64,000 nt of DNA from Vibrio rarus (GCF_024347075.1 NZ_AP024900.1:682001-746000); one strand, 5' to 3'. Positions 45,798 through 55,793 are shown, counted from the stretch's first letter. Program-made: numbers and translations. Notes: a model not told the origin generated them from the letters alone.

Positions 45798-48158
45798 ATG
45801 AACTTGGAGCGTTCCGAGCGTATTGAAATACCCGTGCTGCCATTACGAGATGTGGTCGTTTACCCACATATGGTCATTCCTCTGTTTGTTGGTCGCGAAA
45901 AGTCGATCAACTGCCTTCAAGCTGCTATGGACAACAACAAGCAAGTATTGCTTGTTGCACAAAAAGAAGCAGACACCGAAGAGCCGACCAAAGACGATTT
46001 ATTCCAAGTAGGTACAGTTGCCACTATTTTGCAACTGCTGAAACTCCCAGATGGAACCGTCAAGGTACTCGTGGAAGGCCAGCAACGAGCCAAACTTCAT
46101 TCGGTTACCGATGAAGATTTCTTCGTAGCTGATGCGGAATTCCTAACGACACCCGCAATGGATGATAAAGAAGAGGAAGTGGTTGTGCGCAGTGCACTTA
46201 ACCAGTTCGAAGGCTTTATCAAATTAAATAAAAAGATTCCGCCAGAGGTTCTAACCTCGTTAAACGGTATCGATGATGCCCCACGCCTTGCGGATTCTAT
46301 TGCCGCTCACATGCCTTTAAAGCTGGTTGAAAAGCAGCGAGTATTAGAAATTATTGACGTGAATGAGCGTTTAGAATTTCTAATGGGCAGCATGGAATCA
46401 GAAATTGATATCCTACAAGTAGAAAAACGCATTCGTGGTCGCGTTAAAAAACAGATGGAAAAATCGCAACGCGAATACTATCTGAATGAGCAAATGAAGG
46501 CGATTCAAAAAGAATTAGGTGATATGGATGATGCACCGGATGAATTTGAAGCGTTAAAGGCAAAAATTGAACAATCAAAAATGCCACAAGATGCTCGTGA
46601 AAAAACCGAACAAGAATTGCAAAAACTAAAAATGATGTCACCGATGTCAGCTGAGGCCACCGTGGTGCGAAGCTACATTGATTGGATGGTAGGCGTGCCT
46701 TGGGCGAAACGTTCTAAAGTGAAAAAGAACCTCGCCAAAGCGGAAGAGATACTTAATGCGGATCACTTTGGTTTGGAACGCGTTAAAGAACGTATTCTTG
46801 AATACTTGGCGGTACAAAACCGTATTAATAAGCTGAAAGGGCCTATCTTGTGCCTTGTTGGTCCTCCAGGTGTTGGTAAAACTTCTCTAGGACAATCTAT
46901 TGCGGCAGCAACCGGTCGTAAATACACACGTATGGCGCTTGGTGGTGTGCGTGATGAAGCTGAAATTCGTGGTCACCGCCGCACTTACATTGGCTCTATG
47001 CCAGGTAAGCTGATCCAGAAAATGTCTAAGGTCGGAGTGAAGAACCCACTGTTCTTGCTCGACGAAATCGATAAGATGTCTTCAGATATGCGCGGCGATC
47101 CCTCTTCGGCGCTATTAGAAGTGTTGGACCCTGAACAAAACAATGCATTTAACGATCACTATCTAGAAGTGGATTATGATTTATCTGATGTTATGTTTGT
47201 AGCGACCTCTAACTCAATGAACATCCCTGGCCCACTTCTTGACCGTATGGAAGTGATTCGTCTATCGGGTTATACCGAAGATGAGAAGCTGAACATTGCT
47301 AAGAACCACTTATTGGAAAAACAAATTTCTCGTAATGGTTTGAAAGCGCACGAAATTGAAGTGGATGACTCTGCCATTCTTGGCATTATTCGTTACTACA
47401 CCCGTGAAGCGGGAGTGCGTAGCTTAGAGCGCGAAATCTCTAAGATTTGTCGCAAAGCGGTGAAAAATATTCTACTTGATAGCTCATTGAAGAAAGTCAC
47501 CGTTAACCAAGATAATCTGAAAGATTACTTAGGCGTACAACGTTGTGACTTTGGCAAAGCTGACGACAGCAACCGTATTGGCCAAGTCACTGGCTTGGCT
47601 TGGACCGAAGTGGGCGGCGATCTACTGACCATTGAAACAGAATCAATGATAGGTAAAGGAAAGCTGACTCAAACGGGCTCTCTTGGTGATGTGATGCAAG
47701 AGTCTATTCAAGCAGCAATGACGGTAGTGCGCAGCCGTGCTGAAAAATTAGGCATCAACCCTAACTTCTATGAGAAGCGTGATATTCACGTGCACGTACC
47801 AGAAGGGGCGACGCCTAAAGATGGCCCAAGTGCTGGTATTGCTATGTGCACTGCGCTAGTTTCGAGTTTAACGGGTAACCCTGTTAAAGCGGATGTGGCT
47901 ATGACGGGCGAAATTACATTACGTGGTGAAGTATTGCCTATTGGTGGATTGAAAGAAAAACTATTAGCCGCTCACCGTGGTGGCATTAAAACTGTGCTTA
48001 TCCCTAAAGACAATGAGCGTGATTTGGAAGAAATCCCAGACAACGTGAAGAAGGATTTAGTGGTTAAACCGGTGCAATGGATTGATGAAGTATTAAGCAT
48101 TGCATTGCAAAACGATCCTTCAGGCGTGTCCATTGAAGGGACAAACAGTGATAAATAG
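45798..48158 (+). CDS. lon: ATP-dependent protease Lon
   Basis: 786 residues: N-terminal LON substrate-binding domain (IPVLPLRDVVVYPHMVIPLF), central AAA+ module with Walker A GPPGVGKTSLG and Walker B FLLDEIDK, and C-terminal peptidase with catalytic Ser in KDGPSAGIAM and Lys in the GGLKEKLLAA segment. It degrades damaged and regulatory proteins. Length is normal. No clear heat-shock promoter was recognised upstream. Confidence 0.98.
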   Translation: MNLERSERIEIPVLPLRDVVVYPHMVIPLFVGREKSINCLQAAMDNNKQVLLVAQKEADTEEPTKDDLFQVGTVATILQLLKLPDGTVKVLVEGQQRAKLHSVTDEDFFVADAEFLTTPAMDDKEEEVVVRSALNQFEGFIKLNKKIPPEVLTSLNGIDDAPRLADSIAAHMPLKLVEKQRVLEIIDVNERLEFLMGSMESEIDILQVEKRIRGRVKKQMEKSQREYYLNEQMKAIQKELGDMDDAPDEFEALKAKIEQSKMPQDAREKTEQELQKLKMMSPMSAEATVVRSYIDWMVGVPWAKRSKVKKNLAKAEEILNADHFGLERVKERILEYLAVQNRINKLKGPILCLVGPPGVGKTSLGQSIAAATGRKYTRMALGGVRDEAEIRGHRRTYIGSMPGKLIQKMSKVGVKNPLFLLDEIDKMSSDMRGDPSSALLEVLDPEQNNAFNDHYLEVDYDLSDVMFVATSNSMNIPGPLLDRMEVIRLSGYTEDEKLNIAKNHLLEKQISRNGLKAHEIEVDDSAILGIIRYYTREAGVRSLEREISKICRKAVKNILLDSSLKKVTVNQDNLKDYLGVQRCDFGKADDSNRIGQVTGLAWTEVGGDLLTIETESMIGKGKLTQTGSLGDVMQESIQAAMTVVRSRAEKLGINPNFYEKRDIHVHVPEGATPKDGPSAGIAMCTALVSSLTGNPVKADVAMTGEITLRGEVLPIGGLKEKLLAAHRGGIKTVLIPKDNERDLEEIPDNVKKDLVVKPVQWIDEVLSIALQNDPSGVSIEGTNSDK

Positions 48159-48178
48159 CAAAAATTAGTATATTTAAT

Positions 48179-48216
48179 AAGCTGATGAGTGCAAATCACT
48201 TGTCAGCTTTTTTATT
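48179..48216 (+). terminator. Terminator after lon
   Basis: AAGCTGATGAGTG-CAAAT-CACTTGTCAGCTT followed by TTTTATT. Confidence 0.88.
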
Positions 48217-48336
48217 GAACGCTACTTTAACTATTGAAGCGATAGCCCTTTATCAAAAGGGGAGTAGCTAAAATCCTAAACATAATGGAATTGACTTACT
48301 CAATATTTTACTGAGTAGTACTAGGGGAATTATACC

Positions 48337-48612
48337 GTGAATAAAACTCAACTTATCGAAAAAATTGCAGACAGCGCCGATCTCTCTAAAGCCTCTGCTG
48401 GTCGCGCTCTTGATGCAGTGGTTGAATCAATCAGTGAATCATTGCAAGAAGGCGATCAAGTGGCTCTTGTGGGTTTTGGTACATTTAGTGTTCGTACTCG
48501 TGCAGCGCGTACTGGCCGTAATCCAAAAACGGGTGATGAGATTCAAATTGCAGAAGCAAAAGTACCTGCATTTAAACCAGGTAAAGCTTTAAAAGAGGCT
48601 GTGAACGAATAA
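48337..48612 (+). CDS. hupB: DNA-binding protein HU-beta
   Basis: 91-residue nucleoid protein. The beta-arm signature [20 protein letters not shown] and the typical C-terminal [13 protein letters not shown] are present. Gene order lon-hupB-ppiD identifies the beta subunit. It compacts DNA and assists recombination and replication. Confidence 0.98.
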   Translation: MNKTQLIEKIADSADLSKASAGRALDAVVESISESLQEGDQVALVGFGTFSVRTRAARTGRNPKTGDEIQIAEAKVPAFKPGKALKEAVNE

Positions 48613-48768
48613 AACACGGTTAAATCTTGTCTGACAACAAATTATCGTTATCAAACTTCGTATTTATGCGCATCCTACTGGTGCGCATTTCTATTTCTGA
48701 TATTATCGAGACCAGGATTTTTAGAGCCTGAATTTAATACAGGCCTCGTTTCGGAGTTTCACACTATT

Positions 48769-50625
48769 ATGATGGAAAGATTACGCGAAGGCGTAAATAG
48801 CATTGCAGTTAAGATCATTCTAGGTCTGATCATTCTCTCTTTCGTTTTTACCGGCGTAAGTGGCTATTTAGGCGGTGGCAGTAGTTCTGCTGCAAAGGTT
48901 GGGAATAAAGAAATTTCTCGTCCAGAGTTTGAGATGGCGTATCAAAATGAACGCAATCGTGCCCAACAACAAATGGGCGACTACTTTACTAGCCAACTAG
49001 GTGACCCAGCGTTTGTTCAATCGTTCCGTCAGCGTGTGCTAGACCAAATGGTCAACCAAATACTGTTAGAGCAATATGCAGAGTCTATGGGACTGCGTGT
49101 CAGCGACAAAAATGTTCGTGACGTTCTATTAAACATGCCTCAATTCCAAAAAGACGGTAAATTTGACCAAGAAATTTATCAAGCGGCTCTACGTCGTGGT
49201 GGATACAACGCGGAAAGCTTCGCGGAATACCTGCGCAGTGACTTAGTACGTCAAAAGATTTTGGGTGCGGTAGAGCAAAGCGAATTTGTATTGCCTAAAG
49301 AAGTGGCTCAAGTATCGTTATTACTGACTCAAACTCGTGATATTCGCACTGTGACTATCAAGCCGAGCGAAGTAGCAAAAACAGTGAAACCTACCACTGA
49401 ACAGCTACAAGAGTTTTATAAAAATAACCCTGACCGCTTTACTCGTCCACAGCAGTTTAAAATTTCATACGTAGAACTATCTGCTCAGAAAATGAAAAAA
49501 AGCGATGTGGTAACGGATAAAGAAGCAAAAGATTTTTATGAGAAAAATCTGGATCGCTACTCGACTCAAGAACAACGCAACCTGAGCCATATCCTAGTTA
49601 AAGATGAAAGCAAAGCGAAAGAGTTGCTAGCACAACTTAAAGCAGGTGCAGACTTTGCTACTTTAGCTAAAGAAAAATCAGAAGACGTAGGTTCTGCTGA
49701 AAATGGTGGTTCTTTAGGTTGGGTTGAACATGGCGTTATGGATCCTAAATTTGAAGCTGCTGCATTTGCTCTGAAAAATAAGGGTGATTATAGCGAAGTG
49801 GTTAAATCGAACTTCGGTTATCACATTATCAAGTTAAATGAACTTAAAGCGTCACAAGCTAAGCCGTTCGCTGACGTTGCTGCAGACATCAAAACTGAAG
49901 TCGCTGAACAACAAGCGGTAGATCGCTTCTATGATTTACAAAATAAATTAGAAACGGTTGCTTTTGAATACCCAGATTCTTTAGATGATGCGGCTAAGGC
50001 AGTTGGACAAAAAGTTGTGACAACAGATTTTGTTTCTAATGCTGATGCACCAGAGATTCTTAAATCTCGCGCAGTTATGCAAGAGCTACAAACACCAGAA
50101 GTGAGTGAAGATGGTTTAAATTCATCTGTTGTTGAAGTAGAGCCTGAACATATCATTGTGGTTCGCATCGATGACTCTCGTCCACAAACGGTATTGCCTT
50201 ATGACGAAGTGGCCTCTCAGGTAGCTGAGCAGTTCAAACAAGTTGAAGGCTTGAAACTGGCAAACGAGTTAGCGAATAACTTAGTTAAAGGTTTAGAAGC
50301 GGGTGATGATGCATTATTGGCGAAAAATAAACTAGCCTTCAGTGATGTTGAAAGCGTACATCGTGGCGCGGCACTGTCAAAAACGGTATTTGCTATCCCT
50401 CGTCCAAGCAAAGATGCATTACATTATGCTAAATCTGCTGACGCGAATGGCAACATCGTGGTGATTGAATTGACTAAAGTGAACAGCAAGGTCGATGCTC
50501 AATACAATGATCAAATTGGACAACAGCTTAAGTCTGAGCTTGTACAACAAGATCTTATGGGTCTACTGCAATCATTGCGTAAGAAGACTGATATTGAGTA
50601 CCACATCTCTGGAGATGCGCAGTAA
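48769..50625 (+). CDS. ppiD: Periplasmic chaperone / peptidyl-prolyl isomerase PpiD
   Basis: 618 residues: one N-terminal membrane helix (AVKIILGLIILSFVFTGVSG), a SurA-like chaperone region, and a parvulin domain at about 265-360 (LSHILVKDESKAKELLAQLK, EDVGSAENGGSLGWVEHG). It is anchored in the inner membrane near the Sec translocon and helps fold outer-membrane and periplasmic proteins. Of two adjacent Met codons, the first lies at 48769. Confidence 0.96.
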   Translation: MMERLREGVNSIAVKIILGLIILSFVFTGVSGYLGGGSSSAAKVGNKEISRPEFEMAYQNERNRAQQQMGDYFTSQLGDPAFVQSFRQRVLDQMVNQILLEQYAESMGLRVSDKNVRDVLLNMPQFQKDGKFDQEIYQAALRRGGYNAESFAEYLRSDLVRQKILGAVEQSEFVLPKEVAQVSLLLTQTRDIRTVTIKPSEVAKTVKPTTEQLQEFYKNNPDRFTRPQQFKISYVELSAQKMKKSDVVTDKEAKDFYEKNLDRYSTQEQRNLSHILVKDESKAKELLAQLKAGADFATLAKEKSEDVGSAENGGSLGWVEHGVMDPKFEAAAFALKNKGDYSEVVKSNFGYHIIKLNELKASQAKPFADVAADIKTEVAEQQAVDRFYDLQNKLETVAFEYPDSLDDAAKAVGQKVVTTDFVSNADAPEILKSRAVMQELQTPEVSEDGLNSSVVEVEPEHIIVVRIDDSRPQTVLPYDEVASQVAEQFKQVEGLKLANELANNLVKGLEAGDDALLAKNKLAFSDVESVHRGAALSKTVFAIPRPSKDALHYAKSADANGNIVVIELTKVNSKVDAQYNDQIGQQLKSELVQQDLMGLLQSLRKKTDIEYHISGDAQ

Positions 50626-50650
50626 TATCTGATTCGTCTTTTCATAAGTA

Positions 50651-50681
50651 AACGGGCCGCTTTAAGCGGCCCGTTCTATTT
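50651..50681 (+). terminator. Terminator after ppiD
   Basis: AACGGGCCGC-TTTAA-GCGGCCCGTT followed by CTATTTTG. Confidence 0.88.
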
Positions 50682-50785
50682 TGAGCTATTGGTGATTCCG
50701 CAGCGTCTATTTATCCCCTAGTTTGAGCATTGAGTCCAAGGTGAACTTGGCTTGAGCACTATGAATGTAACTAAAGGAGATAGGG

Positions 50786-51091
50786 ATGCGAGCGTTAACT
50801 ATTAAGGGCTATTTGAGTTTTGTCTGTTTGCTGTTGTTTACTCTAACCGCCCAGGCGGCGGATGAAATGCAAGGGGATAAATATGAAGGTATTGATATAC
50901 AAGTGAACATCAATACCGCCACTAGTGAGGAACTAGCCACACTGTTAGTGGGCGTTGGAGAAAAGAAAGCCCAACAAATCGTCGCCTATAGAGAAGTGCA
51001 TGGTGAATTTCAGCATGCCGATGATCTGCAACAGGTAAAAGGAATAGGGCAGGCGACCGTAGATAAAAACCGCTCGCGAATAAGGCTGTAA
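50786..51091 (+). CDS. ComEA/YbaV-like helix-hairpin-helix DNA-binding protein
   Basis: 101 residues with a signal peptide ending AQAA, then about 65 residues with two helix-hairpin-helix motifs (VNINTATSEELATLLVGVGE, ADDLQQVKGIGQATVDKNRS). Secreted proteins of this type bind DNA in the periplasm; in Vibrio, ComEA pulls transforming DNA through the outer membrane. The position after ppiD matches E. coli ybaV and V. cholerae comEA. A strong ribosome-binding site (AAAGGAGATAGGG) is present. Confidence 0.9.
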   Translation: MRALTIKGYLSFVCLLLFTLTAQAADEMQGDKYEGIDIQVNINTATSEELATLLVGVGEKKAQQIVAYREVHGEFQHADDLQQVKGIGQATVDKNRSRIRL

Positions 51092-51130
51092 GAGCGTATA
51101 CAGCAAATCATTGGCAAAAATGACCAAGGC

Positions 51131-51182
51131 AAAACACTTGATACCTATCGCAGTAATTTATGGGTCTTATCAAGTGTTTTTA
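51131..51182 (+). terminator. Terminator after the comEA-like gene
   Basis: AAAACACTTGATA and TATCAAGTGTTTT, separated by about 25 bases, then a T and ATCTGC. The stem is the same as in dispersed-repeat copies A and C, but the rest of the repeat is missing. Confidence 0.65.
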
Positions 51183-51217
51183 TCTGCAGGCATGGCTTAG
51201 TTATACCCTCTATGGTA

Positions 51218-51763
51218 TTACAATGAGACTTGCTTGAGCACCTTGCTGGCGAGCAGTGCAATGATTAATCCGCTGATAGCACCAATAAGATGCGACTCTG
51301 TAGATACGCGAGCGTTAATCAGTTCGGCAGATGAAATGGTGACAAAACCGCTGTTTTCCGCCAGTAATTTGAGCCCTAGACCGGCCAGTAAAAACCAACT
51401 GCTGTGTTTTCCACTTTCCACCTCTTGATATGCATACCAAGCAAAAAGCCCGTGTAACACTCCAGAAAAGCCGTAATAGGTATGGGTGCTGGTGAACAAT
51501 AAACCGACTCCAATTGCGCTAGACAGAAGCCCAATAACAATAAGGAGCGGTTTTACTCTGGCGTTGAATAAATAGCAAATCACCCATAAACCCGCTAAAT
51601 TCATCAATAAATGATACAGGTTAGTATGAGTGAAATTACCGGTTATCAGTCGCCACCATTGATGAGTTGCGATAAGATCGTGCTCCCAGCGTAATGCATC
51701 AGACAGCGTTGGAATTAATAAGAACGCTAACAATACACTGAAAGCAATGAGGAATTTATACAC
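51218..51763 (-). CDS. rrtA: Rhombosortase (rhomboid-family intramembrane protease)
   Basis: 181 residues with about six hydrophobic helices. The catalytic dyad is Ser100 in GFSGVLHGL and His158 in TESHLIGAISG; the rhomboid His-x-x-x-Asn (HLLMN, 51-55) is also present. Rhombosortases process proteins with GlyGly-CTERM sorting tails, for example secreted proteases in Vibrio. No such substrate is seen in this window. It is divergent from the DTW-domain gene with only 5 bases between start codons. Confidence 0.88.
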   Translation of the reverse strand: MYKFLIAFSVLLAFLLIPTLSDALRWEHDLIATHQWWRLITGNFTHTNLYHLLMNLAGLWVICYLFNARVKPLLIVIGLLSSAIGVGLLFTSTHTYYGFSGVLHGLFAWYAYQEVESGKHSSWFLLAGLGLKLLAENSGFVTISSAELINARVSTESHLIGAISGLIIALLASKVLKQVSL

Positions 51764-51768
51764 GTTTT

Positions 51769-52383
51769 ATGTCCCGATACTGTGAGCGATGTGGTCGCGC
51801 GAAAAAAGCTTGTTTATGTCAATGGATACAGCCCGTTACCAGCACCACTGAGGTGGTTATTTTGCAGCACCCTAGTGAGGTGAATCAAGCAAAAGGTACC
51901 GCTAAAATTGTTGAGCTGACCATTACCCCTTGTCAGGTGTTCGTTGGTGAAAACTTTTCTGAGCACGCACGGATAAACCAATGGCTCAATGAACCCGATA
52001 CCGTTAACTTACTATTGTTTCCCTCGCAAAATTCATCGCAACTGCATGCACAGTACCTGACGGGAAAAGGTCATAATAAAGTCCGTTTGTTTCTTATTGA
52101 TGGCACTTGGAAAAAAGCCTTTAAAATATACCAGTTATCGCAGAACTTGCAGCAGCTGACGCAGGTTCATCTTGCTCCCGATCTTCAAGGGCGCTATACC
52201 ATACGTAAAGCCCCTAAGGACAATGCGCTATCTACAGTAGAAGCGGCATACTTCGCGCTGACTCAATTAGGCGCTTGTGATGCCACACCCTTGATCTCTG
52301 CGTTTGACCATATGGTTGAATTTCAAATTTCCCAATTGCCAGAAGGCACCTTTGATAAATATTTTGCTGGACGCAAACGTTAA
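51769..52383 (+). CDS. DTW-domain tRNA-uridine aminocarboxypropyltransferase
   Basis: 204 residues. An N-terminal zinc-binding motif (CERCGRAKKACLC) and the DTW-region core LFLIDGTWKKAFKIYQ are present, with Gly-Thr-Trp in place of Ala-Thr-Trp. TapT and TuaA-type enzymes transfer aminocarboxypropyl from SAM to uridine 47 (acp3U) of tRNA. The gene ends 4 bases into the convergent dGTPase gene. E. coli tapT is the closest known functional relative. Confidence 0.88.
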   Translation: MSRYCERCGRAKKACLCQWIQPVTSTTEVVILQHPSEVNQAKGTAKIVELTITPCQVFVGENFSEHARINQWLNEPDTVNLLLFPSQNSSQLHAQYLTGKGHNKVRLFLIDGTWKKAFKIYQLSQNLQQLTQVHLAPDLQGRYTIRKAPKDNALSTVEAAYFALTQLGACDATPLISAFDHMVEFQISQLPEGTFDKYFAGRKR

Positions 52384-53708
52384 CTGGTAAACATTTGTGA
52401 ATGTATTTTCTGTGCGTAACCGTCGGTCATTGCAGCAATATAATCACTAATTACGCGATAGCCTTGGTCTTGTTGATCTCTGGCTTGTCGCCATTTCTTT
52501 TTAGTGGCGTCGGGGAGCAAGCGTTCAGGATCGCCACTTAAGGCTTCGAACAAGTTAATGATAATTTGTTGCCCTTTGTATTCAATTAACTGAACCTTGG
52601 TGGCGTGAATAACATAGTGGCTGACGAAATCTTTAAAGACTTTCAATACCTCAAGCATAGGAGGTTGCAAAGTGGCGTTATATTGCAATAAAGGATGTGA
52701 AAAAGTCGGCGAATTAACGTCTGTAATAGTGGCACTGGTCAACAGTGCATTCACTATGCCACCGATGGCATCTTTGCGTAAATAATGCTCCCCAGAGAAC
52801 AACTGCTCGGTAAGACGATCAATTTCTTTTTCCATCCAAGGGTGTCCACAGTCAGCAAGTTTGCTTGCTGCAGATTCAAACCACTGCTGCTTTGACACTA
52901 ACCCGAGTACGATGGCGTCTTCGAGATCATGCACCCCGTAAGCAATATCATCCGCTAACTCCATAATGGAGCAATCAAGGGATTTAAAGCGGGTCTTTTT
53001 GGGGGCATAACGCTCACCGGTGTGGGGCTGTAACTGGGTAAAAAGGCGCGCATCTTGGCTAGGAAGTCCTTGCATAACCCAAGTGAAATAGTGGCTGTCT
53101 ATATCAAAGATCCCTTTTGCAGGCATCCAGCGACTGGCTTTTAGTTGTCTTGGATTATCAACACCATCAGGGATGGAGTCTCGTTCAACTTGACTGAGTA
53201 GGGCGGGATATTTCAGTAGTCCTAACAACGAACGGCGACATAAATTCATACCGTGAAATTGTGTATAAGGTTCCAGTTGACTGACAATGCGAAAGGTTTG
53301 AGCATTTCCTTCAAATCCGCCATGCTCACGCATCATATAATTGAGCGCAATCTCTCCTCCATGACCAAAGGGTGGGTGACCAATATCATGGGCTAGACAT
53401 AAGGTTTCAATTAGGCTGTCACTGGGTAATATCGGCTGTAAATGGCCATGCTTAGAATGCAATTGCGCCAAAATACCCGAACCAATTTGCGCCGCTTCTA
53501 ACGAATGAGTAAGACGAGTGCGGTGAAAATCATTACTTCCCGTGCCATGCACTTGAGTTTTGCCTTGTAAGCGTCGAAATGCCGCCGAGTGCAACACTCT
53601 GGCTCTGTCCCTTTGGTAGGGATCGCGATGATCGTTAAGGCGCGCTTTTTGTTCTGCATTAATTCGTTGTTGCCACAAAGGTTCTACTTGCATGTATTTG
53701 CTTCGCAT
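52380..53708 (-). CDS. dgt: dGTPase-like HD-domain deoxynucleoside triphosphohydrolase
   Basis: 442 residues. HD-domain motifs are HRTRLTHSLEAAQIG, AHDIGHPPFGHGGE and ELADDIAYGVHD, typical of bacterial dGTPases that convert dGTP to deoxyguanosine and triphosphate. Related enzymes act as anti-phage defence by depleting dNTPs. The start ATG at 53708 shares one base with the yfbR stop; an ATG at 53693 (MQVEPLWQQ) is the alternative. The pair yfbR-dgt forms a small nucleotide-metabolism operon. Confidence 0.9.
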   Translation of the reverse strand: MRSKYMQVEPLWQQRINAEQKARLNDHRDPYQRDRARVLHSAAFRRLQGKTQVHGTGSNDFHRTRLTHSLEAAQIGSGILAQLHSKHGHLQPILPSDSLIETLCLAHDIGHPPFGHGGEIALNYMMREHGGFEGNAQTFRIVSQLEPYTQFHGMNLCRRSLLGLLKYPALLSQVERDSIPDGVDNPRQLKASRWMPAKGIFDIDSHYFTWVMQGLPSQDARLFTQLQPHTGERYAPKKTRFKSLDCSIMELADDIAYGVHDLEDAIVLGLVSKQQWFESAASKLADCGHPWMEKEIDRLTEQLFSGEHYLRKDAIGGIVNALLTSATITDVNSPTFSHPLLQYNATLQPPMLEVLKVFKDFVSHYVIHATKVQLIEYKGQQIIINLFEALSGDPERLLPDATKKKWRQARDQQDQGYRVISDYIAAMTDGYAQKIHSQMFTS

Positions 53709-54295
53709 TAACTGATTTCATCCAGTGTCAGTTCAAAACTGGATGAAAAGGTTTTTAAAAAATAACACATTTCTGGGGAGTGTCTTTCTTGTAGCGTTTG
53801 TTCGAGGCGTCTTTTTGCCGCCGCAAACTCATGATTTCCTGCTGACAGCTCTTCTAAGCACTTTAAATAAGCGCAGATACAGTCGGCCTGCTTTACCAAA
53901 GCGTGCTCTTCGTCCGTGGCCTCACCACTGATGAGAAAGGGCTGAAAATCCTCGCGAAATTCCTCTGGTACCATAGACAGCAGTTTTTGCTCTGCGGCCG
54001 CTTCAATCTTCTTATACTCTTTAGCAATAAATGGGTTGTAGTATTTGACTGGGGTTGGAAGATCACCCGTAAGCACTTCACTGCTATCATGATACATGCC
54101 TAATACTGCGACCTTTTCAGGGTTAATGTTCCCAGAAAATTTTTTATTTTTGATAATGGCCAAAGCATGTGCCACAAAGCCCACTTGTAGACTGTGCTCT
54201 GAAATATTTTCTTTAGATACCGAGCGCATTAGTGGCCAGCGCTGAATAAGCTTCATTCTCGCTAAGTGAGCAAAAAAGTGACTTTCGTTGTTCAT
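53708..54295 (-). CDS. yfbR: 5'-deoxynucleotidase YfbR
   Basis: 195-residue HD phosphohydrolase that removes phosphate from deoxynucleoside 5'-monophosphates. Metal-binding residues lie in [14 protein letters not shown] and [20 protein letters not shown], and the later conserved Asp in [13 protein letters not shown]. It is preceded by alaA in the same direction (56-base gap), as in E. coli, and followed by the dGTPase with one shared base. Confidence 0.95.
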   Translation of the reverse strand: MNNESHFFAHLARMKLIQRWPLMRSVSKENISEHSLQVGFVAHALAIIKNKKFSGNINPEKVAVLGMYHDSSEVLTGDLPTPVKYYNPFIAKEYKKIEAAAEQKLLSMVPEEFREDFQPFLISGEATDEEHALVKQADCICAYLKCLEELSAGNHEFAAAKRRLEQTLQERHSPEMCYFLKTFSSSFELTLDEIS

Positions 54296-54351
54296 GCTAA
54301 TTACCCTTTTAATGGATCTAAAAAAAGAGGCACTAGGCCTCTTTTAACAAA

Positions 54352-55566
54352 CTACTGACGGTATTGAGTGATAAAACGCTCAAAACGACCGATGGCAATC
54401 TCCAAATACTCTATATGTGGCAGTGTCACTATCCTAAAGTGGTCAGGCTTAGGCCAATTAAATCCAGACCCTTGCACGAGTAAGACTTTTTCTTGCTTTA
54501 AAAAGTCCAATACCATTTTTTGGTCATCGTGAATTTTGTAAATCTTAGGGTCGAGCTTAGGAAACAGGTATAAAGCGCCTTTAGGTTTAACACAGGAAAC
54601 ACCAGGGATAGAGGTGATCATTTCATGGGCTCTATCTCGTTGCTCTAATAAACGTCCACCAGGAAGAATCAGCTCATTGATACTTTGATAACCACCTAGT
54701 GCCGTTTGCACGGCATGCTGCATTGGAACATTGGCACACAAACGCATGGATGCCAGCATGTCTAAGCCATCAATGTAGCCTTTAGCTAAGTGTTTAGGGC
54801 CACTTATAAACATCCAGCCACTACGGAAACCACAGATACGGTAAGCTTTAGATAGCCCATTGAATGTCACCATGATCACATCGTCAGCCAGAGTGGCAAT
54901 GGAAGTGTGGGTGGCACCGTCGTATAAAATTTTGTCATAGATCTCATCGGCAAAAATGATGAGCTTATGCTGGCGTGCAATCTCGACGATTTGTAACAAA
55001 AAGTCTCTACTATACACAGCACCGGTTGGGTTGTTCGGGTTAATCAGTACGATAGCGCGAGTCTTAGGGGTGATTTTGGCGCGAATATCATCAAGATCTG
55101 GAAACCAGTCCGACTGTTCATCACATAAGTAGTGAACGGGCGTGCCACCGGATAGGGATACCGCAGCACTCCACAAAGGGTAATCAGGAGCCGGCACTAG
55201 GAGTTCATCCCCATTATTAAGCAGTGCTTGCATAGCCATGACGATCAACTCTGATACGCCGTTGCCCATGTAGACATCTTCCACATCTAAAGAGAGCAGT
55301 CCTTTCTTTTGATAATACTGAACGACGGCCTTACGGGCAGGGTAGATACCCTTAGAGTCACTATAACCTTGTGAAGTAGGAAGGTTTCTTAAAACATCGA
55401 CTAAAATTTCATCCGGAGTATCAAAGCCAAACGGGGCAGGGTTACCAATGTTTAGTTTAAGAATTTTCTGCCCTTCTTCTTCCATGCGCTTAGCATGTTT
55501 AAGAACAGGACCACGAATGTCATAGCATACATTATCGAGTTTTGATGACATCTCGATATTTTTCAT
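54352..55566 (-). CDS. alaA: Glutamate-pyruvate aminotransferase AlaA
   Basis: 404-residue class I PLP-dependent aminotransferase. The PLP lysine lies in FNGLSKAYRICGFRSGWMF, and NPNNPTGAVYS, FADEIYDKILYDG and the C-terminal FRIVTLP Arg are present. AlaA makes alanine from pyruvate and glutamate. It is next to yfbR, as in E. coli. It is divergent from menF with a gap of about 225 bases. Confidence 0.95.
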   Translation of the reverse strand: MKNIEMSSKLDNVCYDIRGPVLKHAKRMEEEGQKILKLNIGNPAPFGFDTPDEILVDVLRNLPTSQGYSDSKGIYPARKAVVQYYQKKGLLSLDVEDVYMGNGVSELIVMAMQALLNNGDELLVPAPDYPLWSAAVSLSGGTPVHYLCDEQSDWFPDLDDIRAKITPKTRAIVLINPNNPTGAVYSRDFLLQIVEIARQHKLIIFADEIYDKILYDGATHTSIATLADDVIMVTFNGLSKAYRICGFRSGWMFISGPKHLAKGYIDGLDMLASMRLCANVPMQHAVQTALGGYQSINELILPGGRLLEQRDRAHEMITSIPGVSCVKPKGALYLFPKLDPKIYKIHDDQKMVLDFLKQEKVLLVQGSGFNWPKPDHFRIVTLPHIEYLEIAIGRFERFITQYRQ

Positions 55567-55793
55567 TGTTAACCCTTAGAATTTACCGATTTGAATAGTG
55601 TCAAATTACACCAAATTGAGGTTTTTGAGTAGAAAAATCTACATCTAAGCCACACTGTTATAGTTAATTTTGCCCTTAAATTTATGTTTACTCTACAATT
55701 GTAGTTGTCCTGCTTGATTTGGCTAATCAGTCGCCCTAGAGTATGCGAACTGTAGGGGTAAACCTTAAGAGAAATAGAGAGTTAGAGGTCACA

